From Listeria_A hofi (GTDB lineage: Bacteria; Bacillota; Bacilli; Lactobacillales; Listeriaceae), in assembly GCF_963575615.1 (NCBI RefSeq), contig NZ_CAUYTL010000001.1, positions 62,001-126,000 of the forward strand: a stretch of 64,000 nucleotides of DNA, written 5' to 3'. Both the position numbers and the translations under genes were made by a program. Position 1 is the first letter of the stretch. The number at the start of each line of letters is the position of its first letter. Positions 1 to 8,211 of the stretch are shown here, one piece after another. The notes under the pieces were generated by a model. That model saw only the letters and a program-made list of their open reading frames with translations. It had not been told where the DNA came from and made no database searches.

Positions 1-400
1 GAAAATCGCCTGTAAAATGAAGGTTTATATCCTCCATTGGTATAACTTGTGCATAACCGCCACCAGTCGCGCCACCTTTAATACCCATTGTTGGGCCAAG
101 CGATGGTTCACGAAGCGCAATCATTGTTTTTTTCTTTTTCGCGAGAGCGTCCCCAAGTCCAACCGTTACCGTCGATTTACCTTCGCCAGCTGGTGTTGGA
201 TTGATCGCTGTCACCAGTATCAATTTCCCATCTTCTTTGTTTACGAGTGAGTGGATTGTATCATAGCTCAGCTTCGCCTTATACTTACCGAACAACTCCA
301 ATTCTTCTACACTTAATCCAATTGCCTCTGCAACCTCTGTGATTGGTTTGATTTCTGCTACTGATGCGATTTCAATGTCAGACTTTACTTTGTTTGCCAT
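1..400 (-). CDS. fhs: Formate--tetrahydrofolate ligase, N-terminal part (cut by window edge)
   Basis: The enzyme makes 10-formyltetrahydrofolate from formate, THF and ATP in the cytoplasmic one-carbon pool. About 133 N-terminal residues are visible and run off the left edge without a stop. They start MANKVKSDIEIA and carry the family's P-loop-like segment NPTPAGEGKST (about residues 68-76), followed by REPSLGPTMGIKGGA, both typical of this enzyme. The ATG at 398-400 has a purine-rich ribosome site (GAGAGGGG) about 7 bases upstream. I looked in the leader for a THF riboswitch and did not find one. The position next to mntR matches the Listeria order. Confidence 0.95.
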   Translation of the reverse strand, partial: MANKVKSDIEIASVAEIKPITEVAEAIGLSVEELELFGKYKAKLSYDTIHSLVNKEDGKLILVTAINPTPAGEGKSTVTVGLGDALAKKKKTMIALREPSLGPTMGIKGGATGGGYAQVIPMEDINLHFTGDF

Positions 401-620
401 TTAAATTCCCCTCTCAATATGTAACTATTAAAAAATCCCTGACAGCGTTGTACACCAACAAATACTCATCTTTGACTAAAACATAAGCCTTCGTCGACAC
501 ACAATGTAACGGCTTTCTTTTTGTTGCACCGGAAATAAACCGGCTTTCATACTAGTATTGAGCCTTCTACAAAATTGCGCGTAAAAAACCGTTAGCACTG
601 ACAGGAAATCTTTTTACAAA

Positions 621-1049
621 TTAATCTTCTGGATATCGTGATACATGCTGCATTCCTTGGAGTTTCGCAAGAGCATCGGGGTTTTCTTCAAAAAATTGGA
701 CAACATCACCAATTCGGTTAATGGAATTCCAACTTAAATGATGCTCAATCCCTTCCACATCCTCGTAAATGCGCGCTTCTTCCACACCAATAATACCGAG
801 AAAATTCTCAAGCAACGCGTGCCGCTCCAGCAATCGTTTCCCAATCGTTTTTCCCTTTGGCGTTAAAATTAAGCCACGATATTTCTCATACACCAGATAT
901 TCATCCTTATCTAGTTTCTGAACCATTTTTGTAACAGAAGACGGATGCACTAGAAGCTCCTCCGCGATATCTGATACTCGAGCATAACCTTTATTTTCAA
1001 TCAATGAATAGATTTTCTCGATATAGTCTTCCATGCTTGGTGTTGGCAT
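621..1049 (-). CDS. mntR: Manganese-responsive transcriptional regulator MntR (DtxR family)
   Basis: A cytoplasmic Mn(II)-sensing repressor of manganese uptake genes; 142 residues, the usual length. The N-terminal winged helix-turn-helix spans about residues 5-65 (ARVSDIAEELLVHPSSVTKMV). All metal ligands known from Bacillus subtilis MntR are at the same positions: D8, E11, H77, E99, E102, H103. The C-terminal SH3-like domain of DtxR/IdeR is absent, as in true MntR. The ATG is preceded by GGAGG at 9 bases. It is divergent from cspD and separate from fhs. Targets such as mntH or mntABC are not in the window. Confidence 0.95.
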   Translation of the reverse strand: MPTPSMEDYIEKIYSLIENKGYARVSDIAEELLVHPSSVTKMVQKLDKDEYLVYEKYRGLILTPKGKTIGKRLLERHALLENFLGIIGVEEARIYEDVEGIEHHLSWNSINRIGDVVQFFEENPDALAKLQGMQHVSRYPED

Positions 1050-1175
1050 TTGTATTTTCCTCCAACCTTGATTTCTTTCACCCCTTCATTCTAACACACC
1101 CTGCCAAAAATCGCCTCTCCAAAGGGTTCAAAATCCTGAAAAAAAACGAAACAATGTAATCGCTTCAAAAACAAC

Positions 1176-1205
1176 TTGACGGAATACTAGCCTCAGGTTT
1201 ATGAT
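1176..1205 (+). promoter_or_regulatory. cspD promoter and long cold-shock leader
   Basis: A -35 TTGACG (1176-1181) and -10 TATGAT (1200-1205) are separated by 18 bases. Transcription from here would give a leader of roughly 95 nt before the cspD ATG at 1308. Long leaders are usual for cold-shock genes and often act as temperature-dependent translation controls; that role here is inference. Confidence 0.6.
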
Positions 1206-1307
1206 TAACGTATCATACTCGCTTGTCGACACACCTTGCCGTATGAAAAAAGGTCTACCTAGTTTCTATTACTAGCCATTTGACCGTACTTAGGAGGAGT
1301 TTGTTCA

Positions 1308-1508
1308 ATGCAAAATGGGAAAGTAAAATGGTTTAGCAATGAAAAAGGTTACGGTTTCCTAGAGTTAGAAAATGGCGAGGATATATTCATTCATTTCACT
1401 GCCATTCAAGGAGACGGCTACAAGACACTCGATGAAGGGCAAAGCGTCACTTTCGAAATCGTAGAAGGAAACCGTGGCCCACAAGCTACAAATGTCGAAA
1501 AAGTATAA
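1308..1508 (+). CDS. cspD: Cold-shock protein, CspD of the Listeria nomenclature
   Basis: A single cold-shock domain of 66 residues binding single-stranded RNA or DNA. RNP1 is KGYGFLE (residues 13-19) and RNP2 is DIFIHF (24-29 region); both are slightly off the commonest KGFGFIE/DVFVHF form. The ending RGPQATNV is typical. A strong ribosome site AGGAGG (1292-1297) lies 10 bases before the ATG. Downstream is a small palindromic hairpin built of two GCTAGC hexamers (about 1517-1534) and then a dispersed repeat element. Assignment as cspD rather than cspA or cspB rests on sequence similarity recalled from Listeria monocytogenes and on its place next to mntR. Confidence 0.93.
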   Translation: MQNGKVKWFSNEKGYGFLELENGEDIFIHFTAIQGDGYKTLDEGQSVTFEIVEGNRGPQATNVEKV

Positions 1509-1548
1509 AGAACTGGGCGCTAGCATAAAGCTAGCATCCATTATTTGA

Positions 1549-1777
1549 GGTCGGGACAAAACTCATATTCATGCAAAATAAGCAAGCTATCACAAATCCT
1601 TTTTTTTGAGTAGGATGTGAATCTTGCTTAACACAAATCGAGTGAAAGCGTTTGTATTCAGGGGATTTGGTGGAAGCCGGAAGCGGAGCATACTGGTGTA
1701 TCTGAGAACCGGAAGTCCGCCAAATCCCCTGAATGCGAGCGCTTGTCGCCGATTTATTCGGGTTATGTCCCAGACCC
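1549..1777. repeat. Dispersed intergenic repeat, copy 1 (about 229 bp, inverted terminal repeats)
   Basis: The ends are inverted repeats: left GGTCGGGACAAAACTC (1549-1564) and right GGGTTATGTCCCAGACC (1760-1776). Inside are a terminator-like hairpin (arms 1580-1599 and 1613-1629) and a long imperfect hairpin (arms about 1654-1680 and 1711-1735, core ATTCAGGGGATTTGG). Read on the minus strand, the blocks ATAAATCGGCGACAAGC, GCGCTCGCA and AGCAAGATTCACA recur at 45.6 kb, and GCGCTCGCA, ACTTCCGGT and ATACAAACGC recur at 57.0 kb. It ends four bases before the ribosome site of the RNase HI gene. No protein-coding capacity is evident. Confidence 0.75.
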
Positions 1778-1793
1778 GTGAGGAGGTTCCTAC

Positions 1794-2186
1794 TTGGAAA
1801 TTTATGCAGATGGTGCCAGTGCTGGTAACCCCGGACCAAGTGGTATCGGCATTGTCATTACAGCTGACGGGGTCCATGAACAAATAAGCATCCCACTCGG
1901 TATTTTGAGCAATCATGAAGCAGAATTTATTGCTATCAAAACAGCGCTTGCAAAAGCGATTCCTTACAATCCTAGTTTTATTCGTCTCTACTCCGATTCC
2001 AAAGTTGCGGTGGATGCCATTGAAAAACGTTATGTGAAAAACCCGCTATTTCAACCTCATTTAGATGCCATTCTTCATTTCATAGAACCTCTTGATTTAT
2101 TCTTCATCCAATGGATTCCCAGTGCCTCTAATAAAAAAGCGGATGACCTAGCACGTCAAGCTATCCATAAGTACAAAAAAAACTAA
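1794..2186 (+). CDS. RNase HI-family protein
   Basis: Predicted to cleave the RNA strand of RNA-DNA hybrids in the cytoplasm; 130 residues, a short form lacking the basic protrusion. The RNase H catalytic set is visible: D6 (YADGAS), E44 (EAEF), D68 (YSDSK) and D117 (ADDLA). The start is TTG, chosen because AGGAGG at 1781-1786 sits 7 bases before it and the protein then begins directly with the first beta strand. Related Bacillus proteins (YpdQ/YpeP type) have been reported as weak or inactive, so activity is not certain. A repeat element lies immediately upstream; a bidirectional terminator follows. Confidence 0.85.
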   Translation: MEIYADGASAGNPGPSGIGIVITADGVHEQISIPLGILSNHEAEFIAIKTALAKAIPYNPSFIRLYSDSKVAVDAIEKRYVKNPLFQPHLDAILHFIEPLDLFFIQWIPSASNKKADDLARQAIHKYKKN

Positions 2187-2206
2187 TTTTATTCTTGTCT
2201 AGGAAC

Positions 2207-2257
2207 AAAAAACAAGCAGGCCGTTGCTTCTTACAGCACAACAACCTGCTTGTTTTT
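2207..2257. terminator. Bidirectional terminator between RNase HI gene and exonuclease gene
   Basis: Inverted arms ACAAGCAGG and CCTGCTTGT, with an extra GTTG/CAAC pairing inside, are flanked by an A-run on the left and a T-run on the right. The hairpin can therefore stop transcription from both convergent genes. Confidence 0.85.
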
Positions 2258-3136
2258 TTATAACATGATATCTCGTCTCAGTGATTTCAATCCGTACTGC
2301 TCCACAACGTCCATTGCTTCTGGTAGTATTCCTCGGTAAACACATTGTGTAATATCAAACTCCAATGGCACGCTTGTATGAATTTCGGCTAATTGCCTCG
2401 ATAAGCGCAATATCTCCAAGTCTTCCTTTAGTTTTGCTTGCTGGCCTGGTTTCAGTTCCTCCATATGCGACAAAATGCCATCAATCGTCTCATATTGCTG
2501 AATTAGCTTTAGCGCCGTCTTTTCACCAATACCGCGAACACCTGGATATCCATCGCTCGTGTCGCCCATCAATGCTTTCACATCAATAAACTGCGCTGGC
2601 GTAATACCCCACTCCTCGACAAAAACCGCTTCATTGTATTGCTTATAATTCCCGTATCCTTTTTGCAAAATCCATACATCATTCGTTGGAGCAATCAATT
2701 GCAATAAATCTTTGTCTCCACTCAGGACTGTCGTGTCAATGCCCGTCCCAGCCATTTTCACCGTCACCGTTCCAATACAATCATCCGCTTCAAATCCCGG
2801 AACACCAACATTAATAAAGCCAAAGGAAGTCGCTACTTCCTTCACTAAATCAAATTGCGGAATTAACTCTTCCGGTGGCGCTTTACGCTCCGCCTTATAA
2901 CCACTGTATAGCTCATTACGAAACGTCTGCGAACCCATGTCCCAACAAATAAGCGTATGAGTCGGATTATTTTGATCGATAGCTGCAAAAAGATGTTTCA
3001 TAAAACCTTGCACACCATTTGTCGGCACACCGTATTGATTCACCATGAACTGTTTTGAAACTGCTGTTGCGAAAAAAGCACGGAATAGCAAGGCCATGCC
3101 ATCCACGACTAGTAAATTATCTTTTTGATTCGTCAT
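2258..3136 (-). CDS. 5'-3' exonuclease (YpcP-like, Pol I N-domain family)
   Basis: A stand-alone homologue of the DNA polymerase I 5'-nuclease domain, probably removing RNA primers and flaps; 292 residues, normal for YpcP/ExoIX-like proteins. The metal-binding acids of the family are visible: D12 (VVDGMAL), D66 (CWDMG), E116/D118/D119 (FEADDCIG), D141/D143 (GDKDL) and D192/D195 (GDTSDGYPG). A helix-hairpin-helix GVRGIGEKTA follows at about 199-208. The stop codon is right beside the shared terminator. The pairing with an RNase H neighbour fits a role in primer removal; this is inference. Confidence 0.92.
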   Translation of the reverse strand: MTNQKDNLLVVDGMALLFRAFFATAVSKQFMVNQYGVPTNGVQGFMKHLFAAIDQNNPTHTLICWDMGSQTFRNELYSGYKAERKAPPEELIPQFDLVKEVATSFGFINVGVPGFEADDCIGTVTVKMAGTGIDTTVLSGDKDLLQLIAPTNDVWILQKGYGNYKQYNEAVFVEEWGITPAQFIDVKALMGDTSDGYPGVRGIGEKTALKLIQQYETIDGILSHMEELKPGQQAKLKEDLEILRLSRQLAEIHTSVPLEFDITQCVYRGILPEAMDVVEQYGLKSLRRDIML

Positions 3137-3200
3137 CTTCGCTCCTCCTAGGTTTCTATGTAACCACCATTATACCATAGAAATCAGTCATAAACGAATG

Positions 3201-4505
3201 CTACAAATCAATACGCGCCGGCTCCACAGCTTCTTTTTCGTTGCGATGCGGAATAATGTTGAAGATAATATTTAATACAATTGCTGTAATACTCCCAGCC
3301 ACAATTCCATTACTTGTAAACAATTGAATAAAATCTGGCAACACTTTGAAAAGATCTGGAACAACCGTCACACCAAGTCCAACACCGACAGAACAAGCAA
3401 TAATTAGCAAGTTTTCCTGTGATGTGAAGTTAACTTTGCCAAGCATCTTAATCCCCTGCGCTACAACCATTCCAAACATGGCAACCATTGCCCCACCGAG
3501 AACTGGCGTCGGAATAATTGTCGTCACCGCGCCTACTTTTGGCAATAAACCGAGCACAATCAGAATACCTGCTGTTACGTAAATCACTTTGCGCGTCTTA
3601 ATGCCAGATAACTGTACTAAACCAACATTTTGAGAATAAGCTGTGTACGGAAACGTGTTGAAAATCCCCCCTAAAACAATAGCCAGCCCCTCTGCACGAT
3701 ATCCTTTTGTTAAATCCGATTTCTCTAGCTTACGTTTTGTAATATCCGAAAGTGCGAAATAAACACCCGTTGACTCCACCATACTGACTAATGCAATCAA
3801 TATCATCGTCAAAATGGCTGCCCAATTAAATGTCGGCATACCGAAATAAAATGGCGTCGGCACGTGAAACATCGGTGCATCCACAACTGGCTGTACTGAA
3901 ATACCACGATAAATTGCCGCAAACACAGAACCCGCAACGAGCCCAATCAAAACCGCGATTGCCTTACTAAAGCCACGACCAAAACGATACACTAAAATAA
4001 TCACGAGTAGCGTCCCAAAACCTAGTCCTAAATTGTAAAGCGAGCCAAAATCCGCAGACCCTTGACCACCAGCCAAATTATTAATCGCAACTGGAATCAA
4101 TGTCAAGCCAATGATCGTGACAACCGAGCCCGTCACAACAGGTGGGAAGAATCTCACCACCATCGAAAAGAATGGTGCAATTAGAACAACGAAAATTCCC
4201 GATACAATAATTGAGCCATAAATCGCCCCGACTCCGTACTGTTCACCAATCAAAATAATCGGTGCAATTGCCTGAACCGCACAACCTAAAACAACTGGCA
4301 ATCCAATTCCAAAAAAGCGATTCATTGTCAATTGCAAAAGCGTCGCAATCCCACACATAAAAATATCAATTGAAACTAAATACGTCATCTGCGCACTATT
4401 AAACCCAAGAGCGCCACCAATGAGAAGCGGAACAATAACTGCCCCAGCATACATCGCTAATACATGTTGAAAACCAAGTGCTGCAATTCTCCCTTTACCT
4501 AACAT
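3201..4505 (-). CDS. pbuX: Xanthine permease PbuX (NCS2 family)
   Basis: A polytopic membrane protein importing xanthine by proton symport; 434 residues with 12-14 hydrophobic segments. NCS2 features are visible: the QH pair in the first segment (residues 13-14), the region GLPVVLGCAVQAI, and the signature QNVGLVQLSGIKTR near residue 300. It lies 3 bases downstream of xpt, so the two genes are an operon under the guanine riboswitch upstream of xpt. A uracil permease is less likely because of the xpt partner. Confidence 0.93.
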   Translation of the reverse strand: MLGKGRIAALGFQHVLAMYAGAVIVPLLIGGALGFNSAQMTYLVSIDIFMCGIATLLQLTMNRFFGIGLPVVLGCAVQAIAPIILIGEQYGVGAIYGSIIVSGIFVVLIAPFFSMVVRFFPPVVTGSVVTIIGLTLIPVAINNLAGGQGSADFGSLYNLGLGFGTLLVIILVYRFGRGFSKAIAVLIGLVAGSVFAAIYRGISVQPVVDAPMFHVPTPFYFGMPTFNWAAILTMILIALVSMVESTGVYFALSDITKRKLEKSDLTKGYRAEGLAIVLGGIFNTFPYTAYSQNVGLVQLSGIKTRKVIYVTAGILIVLGLLPKVGAVTTIIPTPVLGGAMVAMFGMVVAQGIKMLGKVNFTSQENLLIIACSVGVGLGVTVVPDLFKVLPDFIQLFTSNGIVAGSITAIVLNIIFNIIPHRNEKEAVEPARIDL

Positions 4506-4508
4506 CTC

Positions 4509-5087
4509 TTATTCCCCCTCCACAAAACGAATTTGTTCATTTTCCAGAGAAGCAATCCGCGCTAATGAATAAATCGGATAACCCGTTTTTTCAAGCAATG
4601 CCCGCCCTTGTTGAAAAGATTTCTCAATCACAATACCAATACCTAAAACCTCAGCTCCCGACTGTTCTGCCACTTCTAGCAAGCCTAAGACCGCCTGCCC
4701 ATTCGCTAAGAAATCATCGATAAGTAGAATTTTATCCGAATTGCCTAAGAAATTTTTTGAAATTGAAATATCATTTGTCTCTTGCTTCGTAAATGAATAC
4801 ACGCTGCTCGTATATAAATTTTCCGTTAACGTCAGTGACTTTTTCTTCCTTGCAAAAACAACCGGAACACCTAATTCTAGCCCAGCAAAAACAGCTGGTG
4901 CAATGCCTGATGACTCAATCGTTACAATTTTCGTGATTCCCTTATTTTTAAATCGTTCTGCAAATTCTTTTCCAACGGCCTGCATTAAAACAGGATCAAT
5001 TTGGTGATTTAAGAAAGAATCGACTTTCAATACATTGCTGGGTAAAACAGTGCCTCGTTTTTTGATATGTTCTTCTAACAATTTCAC
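4509..5087 (-). CDS. xpt: Xanthine phosphoribosyltransferase
   Basis: A purine-salvage enzyme making XMP from xanthine and PRPP; 192 residues, the standard size. The PRPP-binding loop ILLIDDFLANGQA is at about 120-132 and the region IESSGIAPAVFAG at about 58-69. The start is GTG (5085-5087), preceded by GAGAGGGG. It is the first gene of xpt-pbuX, with a guanine aptamer and intrinsic terminator in its leader, so it should be off when guanine is plentiful. Confidence 0.96.
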   Translation of the reverse strand: MKLLEEHIKKRGTVLPSNVLKVDSFLNHQIDPVLMQAVGKEFAERFKNKGITKIVTIESSGIAPAVFAGLELGVPVVFARKKKSLTLTENLYTSSVYSFTKQETNDISISKNFLGNSDKILLIDDFLANGQAVLGLLEVAEQSGAEVLGIGIVIEKSFQQGRALLEKTGYPIYSLARIASLENEQIRFVEGE

Positions 5088-5127
5088 AGTTTGATGACCC
5101 CTCTCTGATTTAAAGAGCGCGGGAACG

Positions 5128-5168
5128 AAAAACGCCCACTACTCATACTAATAATGAGAAGTAGACGT
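5128..5168 (-). terminator. Riboswitch expression-platform terminator of xpt
   Basis: A 15-bp near-perfect stem (arms 5154-5168 and 5132-5146, read on the minus strand) with a 7-base loop is followed by five U. It lies between the guanine aptamer and the xpt start, where a ligand-dependent terminator belongs. Confidence 0.85.
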
Positions 5169-5210
5169 AAAAAAGCGGTATCATTAACCACTCGATATAA
5201 AACGTTACTC

Positions 5211-5283
5211 TCACTCATAGTCCAGTCATTTACGGTAACCGGGTAGAAACTTGCTGTCCATATCACAGCTTTTATATAAGTGA
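5211..5283 (-). ncRNA. Purine (guanine-class) riboswitch aptamer of xpt-pbuX
   Basis: P1 is formed by TCACTTA with TGAGTGA, P2 by GCTGT with ACAGC, and the loops read GATATGG and CCGTAAATGA as in the purine-aptamer consensus. The specificity base in J3/1 (GACTAT) is C, which pairs with guanine or xanthine; adenine switches have U there. The downstream terminator predicts an OFF switch. Class assignment is from the consensus I know, not a covariance-model run. Confidence 0.93.
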
Positions 5284-5326
5284 TTTTCCGCGGTACAAAA
5301 CCGCAATATAATCTAGTTATTCCATT

Positions 5327-5355
5327 ATTATAGCTTTCAACAAATCACGGGTCAA
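5327..5355 (-). promoter_or_regulatory. Promoter of xpt-pbuX
   Basis: TTGACC (5350-5355) and TATAAT (5327-5332), read on the minus strand, are separated by 17 bases. The start point would fall about 40 bases before the guanine aptamer. Confidence 0.8.
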
Positions 5356-5379
5356 CCTTATTTTTCAATGAAAACGCCA

Positions 5380-6900
5380 TCACGCCTCATTTAATTTATA
5401 AATGAATTCGTAGCGCTCATTTAGTAGTTGAATTAAATAGTCCGGATTTAAGCCCTCGCCTGTCGTCTCCTTTAGAATCTCTAATGGTTTCTTAAGCATT
5501 CCATACTGATGCACATGCTCCGTCAACCACTCGCGAATTGGAGAATAATCATCACTAGAAAGAATTCCCGAAATGTTTGGAATCTCCTTGGAAAGCGTAG
5601 CAAACAGTTGTGCCGCATACATATAACCTAGCGCATATGACGGGAAATAACCAAAATCCCCACCAGACCAGTGAATATCTTGTAAAATACCATCTGCATC
5701 CGTTTTTGGACGAACACCAAGATACGCCTCATATTTATCATTCCAAGCATCACGTAATTCGTCGACACCAATTTCTCCATTCATAATCGCCTTCTCCAAC
5801 TCGTAGCGAATCATAATGTGGAGCGGGTAAGTCAGCGTATCCGCCTCAATCCGAATCAGCGAACTTTCTGAAAGATTTACTGCACGATAAAACTCCTGCA
5901 CAGAAACGTCATCAAATTCCGGTGCCGTAATCTCTTGAAAGTCCTTATAATTGCTCTGCCAAAATTCAAAACTCGAGCCTAAAATAATTTCATAAAATAG
6001 CGATTGCGACTCATGAATACCCATTGAAGCGCCATTTGCAAGCGGTGTTCCAACCAATTTAGGACTAATATTCTGTTCGTAAATGGCATGTCCACCTTCG
6101 TGAATAATGCCAAAAACCGCCATTTTGAAATTCGCTTCATCATAACGCGTTGTAATACGTACATCACCAATATTAAGACCCGTAGCAAACGGATGCACTG
6201 TATCATCCAAACGGCCCGCCTCAAAATCAAATCCCATTTTAGCTAAAATACGCTCGCTAAATTTTTTTTGCTTAGCTCTCGATACTTTTTTATGAAGTAG
6301 TGTTTCGTCCGGTTGGTAACTTGCGGCTGCTACCTTTTTGCGCAGCATCAAGATCGCGTTCCTTAGCTTGGCAAAAACCTCATCCAAAACAGCGACTGTC
6401 ATACCCGGCTCATATTGATCCAGTAACGTATCATAAGGATTATCCTTATAGCCCCAGTATTCGACAAAGTGGCGCTTACTCGCTATAATCTTCTCCAAAT
6501 ATGGCTTAAATAACTCATAATCATTCGTTTCACGCGCTGTTGCCCATACCGTTTCTGCTTGCGCTACTAATTTCGTATACGCCTCATATTCATTCGCTGG
6601 AATCTTCTTATTTAAATCATATTCCTTCTTACACACTTCCAAAGAGCGACATGTAACATCAAGCAAATTCGCTCTTTCTATCCAAAGACCCGCAATAAAA
6701 GCTGCCATTTCCTCTGAAACCTTCATTTTGAAAATTTCACCGCTCAGCGTCCCAATCACTTCCGAACGTTGTGTCGCTCCTTTTTCAGGTGCACCAGTCC
6801 GAAGATCCCAATAAACTAAGCTCAGCGCCTCTTCAAATGCACTAATTTTTTTCACATAATCTAAAAATTCCTGTTCTAGTTCTTGTAAGCTCTCCGACAT
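5380..6900 (-). CDS. ypwA: Metallocarboxypeptidase, M32 (Taq) family
   Basis: A cytoplasmic zinc carboxypeptidase removing C-terminal residues from peptides; 506 residues, matching thermostable carboxypeptidase 1 and B. subtilis YpwA. The zinc motif HEGGH lies in IIHEGGHAIYEQ at about residue 265, with the family signature ESQSLFYE some 30 residues later and the DxRxT-like segment DVRITTRYDE before it. No signal peptide is present. It begins 18 bases after the end of ypsC on the same strand and may share its transcript. The xpt promoter follows. Confidence 0.95.
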   Translation of the reverse strand: MSESLQELEQEFLDYVKKISAFEEALSLVYWDLRTGAPEKGATQRSEVIGTLSGEIFKMKVSEEMAAFIAGLWIERANLLDVTCRSLEVCKKEYDLNKKIPANEYEAYTKLVAQAETVWATARETNDYELFKPYLEKIIASKRHFVEYWGYKDNPYDTLLDQYEPGMTVAVLDEVFAKLRNAILMLRKKVAAASYQPDETLLHKKVSRAKQKKFSERILAKMGFDFEAGRLDDTVHPFATGLNIGDVRITTRYDEANFKMAVFGIIHEGGHAIYEQNISPKLVGTPLANGASMGIHESQSLFYEIILGSSFEFWQSNYKDFQEITAPEFDDVSVQEFYRAVNLSESSLIRIEADTLTYPLHIMIRYELEKAIMNGEIGVDELRDAWNDKYEAYLGVRPKTDADGILQDIHWSGGDFGYFPSYALGYMYAAQLFATLSKEIPNISGILSSDDYSPIREWLTEHVHQYGMLKKPLEILKETTGEGLNPDYLIQLLNERYEFIYKLNEA

Positions 6901-6918
6901 CCTGATTCCCCACTTTCT

Positions 6919-8058
6919 TTAATCTCTACGCGGCGGTCTTGGGCCCCAATATTGATACAGGTCCGTGCGTAAATAGCCATTATATAGTTTACGTTTCTTT
7001 GTTGCTCGTTTTGCGTAAACCTCCTCAAACATTTCATAACTCGTCAACACATAGACAGACCAAGTCGGCATATCTCGATACACCGCACGCATTTCACGAT
7101 ACAATTCTCGAACCGATTCTTCATCCTCCAAACGCTCACCATAAGGCGGATTGGCAACGATAACCCCGTACTCTTTTTCCGTCGTAAAATCAGCTACTTG
7201 CATTTGCTTAAATTCAATCACATCTTCAAGCCCCGCCTCAAAAGCGTTCTGCTTCGAAATTTCAATCATGCGATGATCAATATCCGTACCCACTATATCA
7301 AGCGGCTGCTCATAATTCGCCGCAGCTTCAGCTTCCAAACGAGCCTCTTTCCAAATATCCGCGGACATCCAATCCCACGTCTCACAAACAAAATCACGAC
7401 GCAAACCAGGTGCTATATTCCGTCCAATCCAAGCCGCCTCAATCGGAATTGTCCCAGAACCACAAACTGGATCATAAAATGGGCGATCTGGATGCCAACT
7501 CGTAAGTAACACAAGCGCCGCAGCCATCGTTTCCTTTAGCGGAGCACCACCTTGACCAACACGATATCCGCGTTTATGTAATCCTGCACCACTCGTATCC
7601 AACGTAATCGTAACCTCGTCCTTTAAAATAGACACCTCAAGCTTAAAAAGTGCCCCTGATTCCATCAAGCGTCCCTGTCTACGATACTTCTCACTCAAAC
7701 GACTCACAATCGCTTTTTTCGTGATGGCTTGACAATTCGGCACACTAAAAAGCGTTGATTTCACTGATTTCCCAGCAACAGGGAAGTTCGCATCAAGAGG
7801 CAATAAATCCTCCCAAGGTAACGCCTTTGTCTGTTCAAATAAATCATCAAATGTCGTCGCCTTAAAACGCCCCACGACAATCTTCACACGATCAGCCACA
7901 CGAAGCCATAAGTTCGCCTTCGCAATTGCCATTTCGTCTCCTTTAAAATAAACTTTTCCGTTATCTACTTCACACTCATAGCCCAGCCTGCGAACCTCTT
8001 TTGCCACAATCGCCTCAAGTCCAGCCGCAGCTGTTGCTACTAATTCAAATTCCCTCAT
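6919..8058 (-). CDS. ypsC: THUMP-domain class I RNA methyltransferase (YpsC, RlmL N-terminal-like)
   Basis: A predicted SAM-dependent guanine-N2 methyltransferase of 23S rRNA. The N-terminal ferredoxin-like and THUMP region is at about 1-155. The Rossmann methyltransferase domain has DPVCGSGTIPIEAA and the catalytic loop ANPPYGERL at about 301-309. An in-frame ATG exists 51 bases upstream, but I start at the ATG of MREFEL (8056-8058). AAGGTGAGG lies 9 bases before it, and the upstream residues overlap a hairpin that looks like the rnpB terminator. The product is 379 residues. Confidence 0.88.
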   Translation of the reverse strand: MREFELVATAAAGLEAIVAKEVRRLGYECEVDNGKVYFKGDEMAIAKANLWLRVADRVKIVVGRFKATTFDDLFEQTKALPWEDLLPLDANFPVAGKSVKSTLFSVPNCQAITKKAIVSRLSEKYRRQGRLMESGALFKLEVSILKDEVTITLDTSGAGLHKRGYRVGQGGAPLKETMAAALVLLTSWHPDRPFYDPVCGSGTIPIEAAWIGRNIAPGLRRDFVCETWDWMSADIWKEARLEAEAAANYEQPLDIVGTDIDHRMIEISKQNAFEAGLEDVIEFKQMQVADFTTEKEYGVIVANPPYGERLEDEESVRELYREMRAVYRDMPTWSVYVLTSYEMFEEVYAKRATKKRKLYNGYLRTDLYQYWGPRPPRRD

Positions 8059-8086
8059 AATCGCCATCCTCACCTTATAAAATCTA

Positions 8087-8117
8087 AAAAAGAGCTGCTC
8101 CAAAGGCACACGCTCCT
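8087..8117 (-). terminator. Possible terminator after rnpB
   Basis: On the minus strand AGGAGC pairs with GCTCTT and runs into a T-tract. It lies about 95 bases past the mature RNase P RNA end and just before ypsC. The stem is short, so partial read-through into ypsC is likely. Confidence 0.4.
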
Positions 8118-8211
8118 AGTCACACACAGTGTACTAAGTTATGGCATCTCTTAAATCTAAGAAATCAACCATACGTCCGACTTTGAAACAGCCCTCACTT
8201 TTTTTAATTCA

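Noticed and set aside
401..620. Possible THF riboswitch in front of fhs
   Set aside because: The leader lacks the aptamer's conserved core; only unrelated short inverted repeats are present.
492..1231. Shared 10-mer GTCGACACAC upstream of fhs (about 495) and upstream of cspD (about 1225)
   Set aside because: Both copies are in intergenic DNA and could suggest a common site, but the flanks do not match, the orientation relative to the genes differs, and ten bases are too few.
1531..1916. Several overlapping frames on both strands between cspD and the RNase HI gene
   Set aside because: They read through the hairpins of a non-coding repeat; mirrored peptides on the two strands are the result of the inverted repeats.
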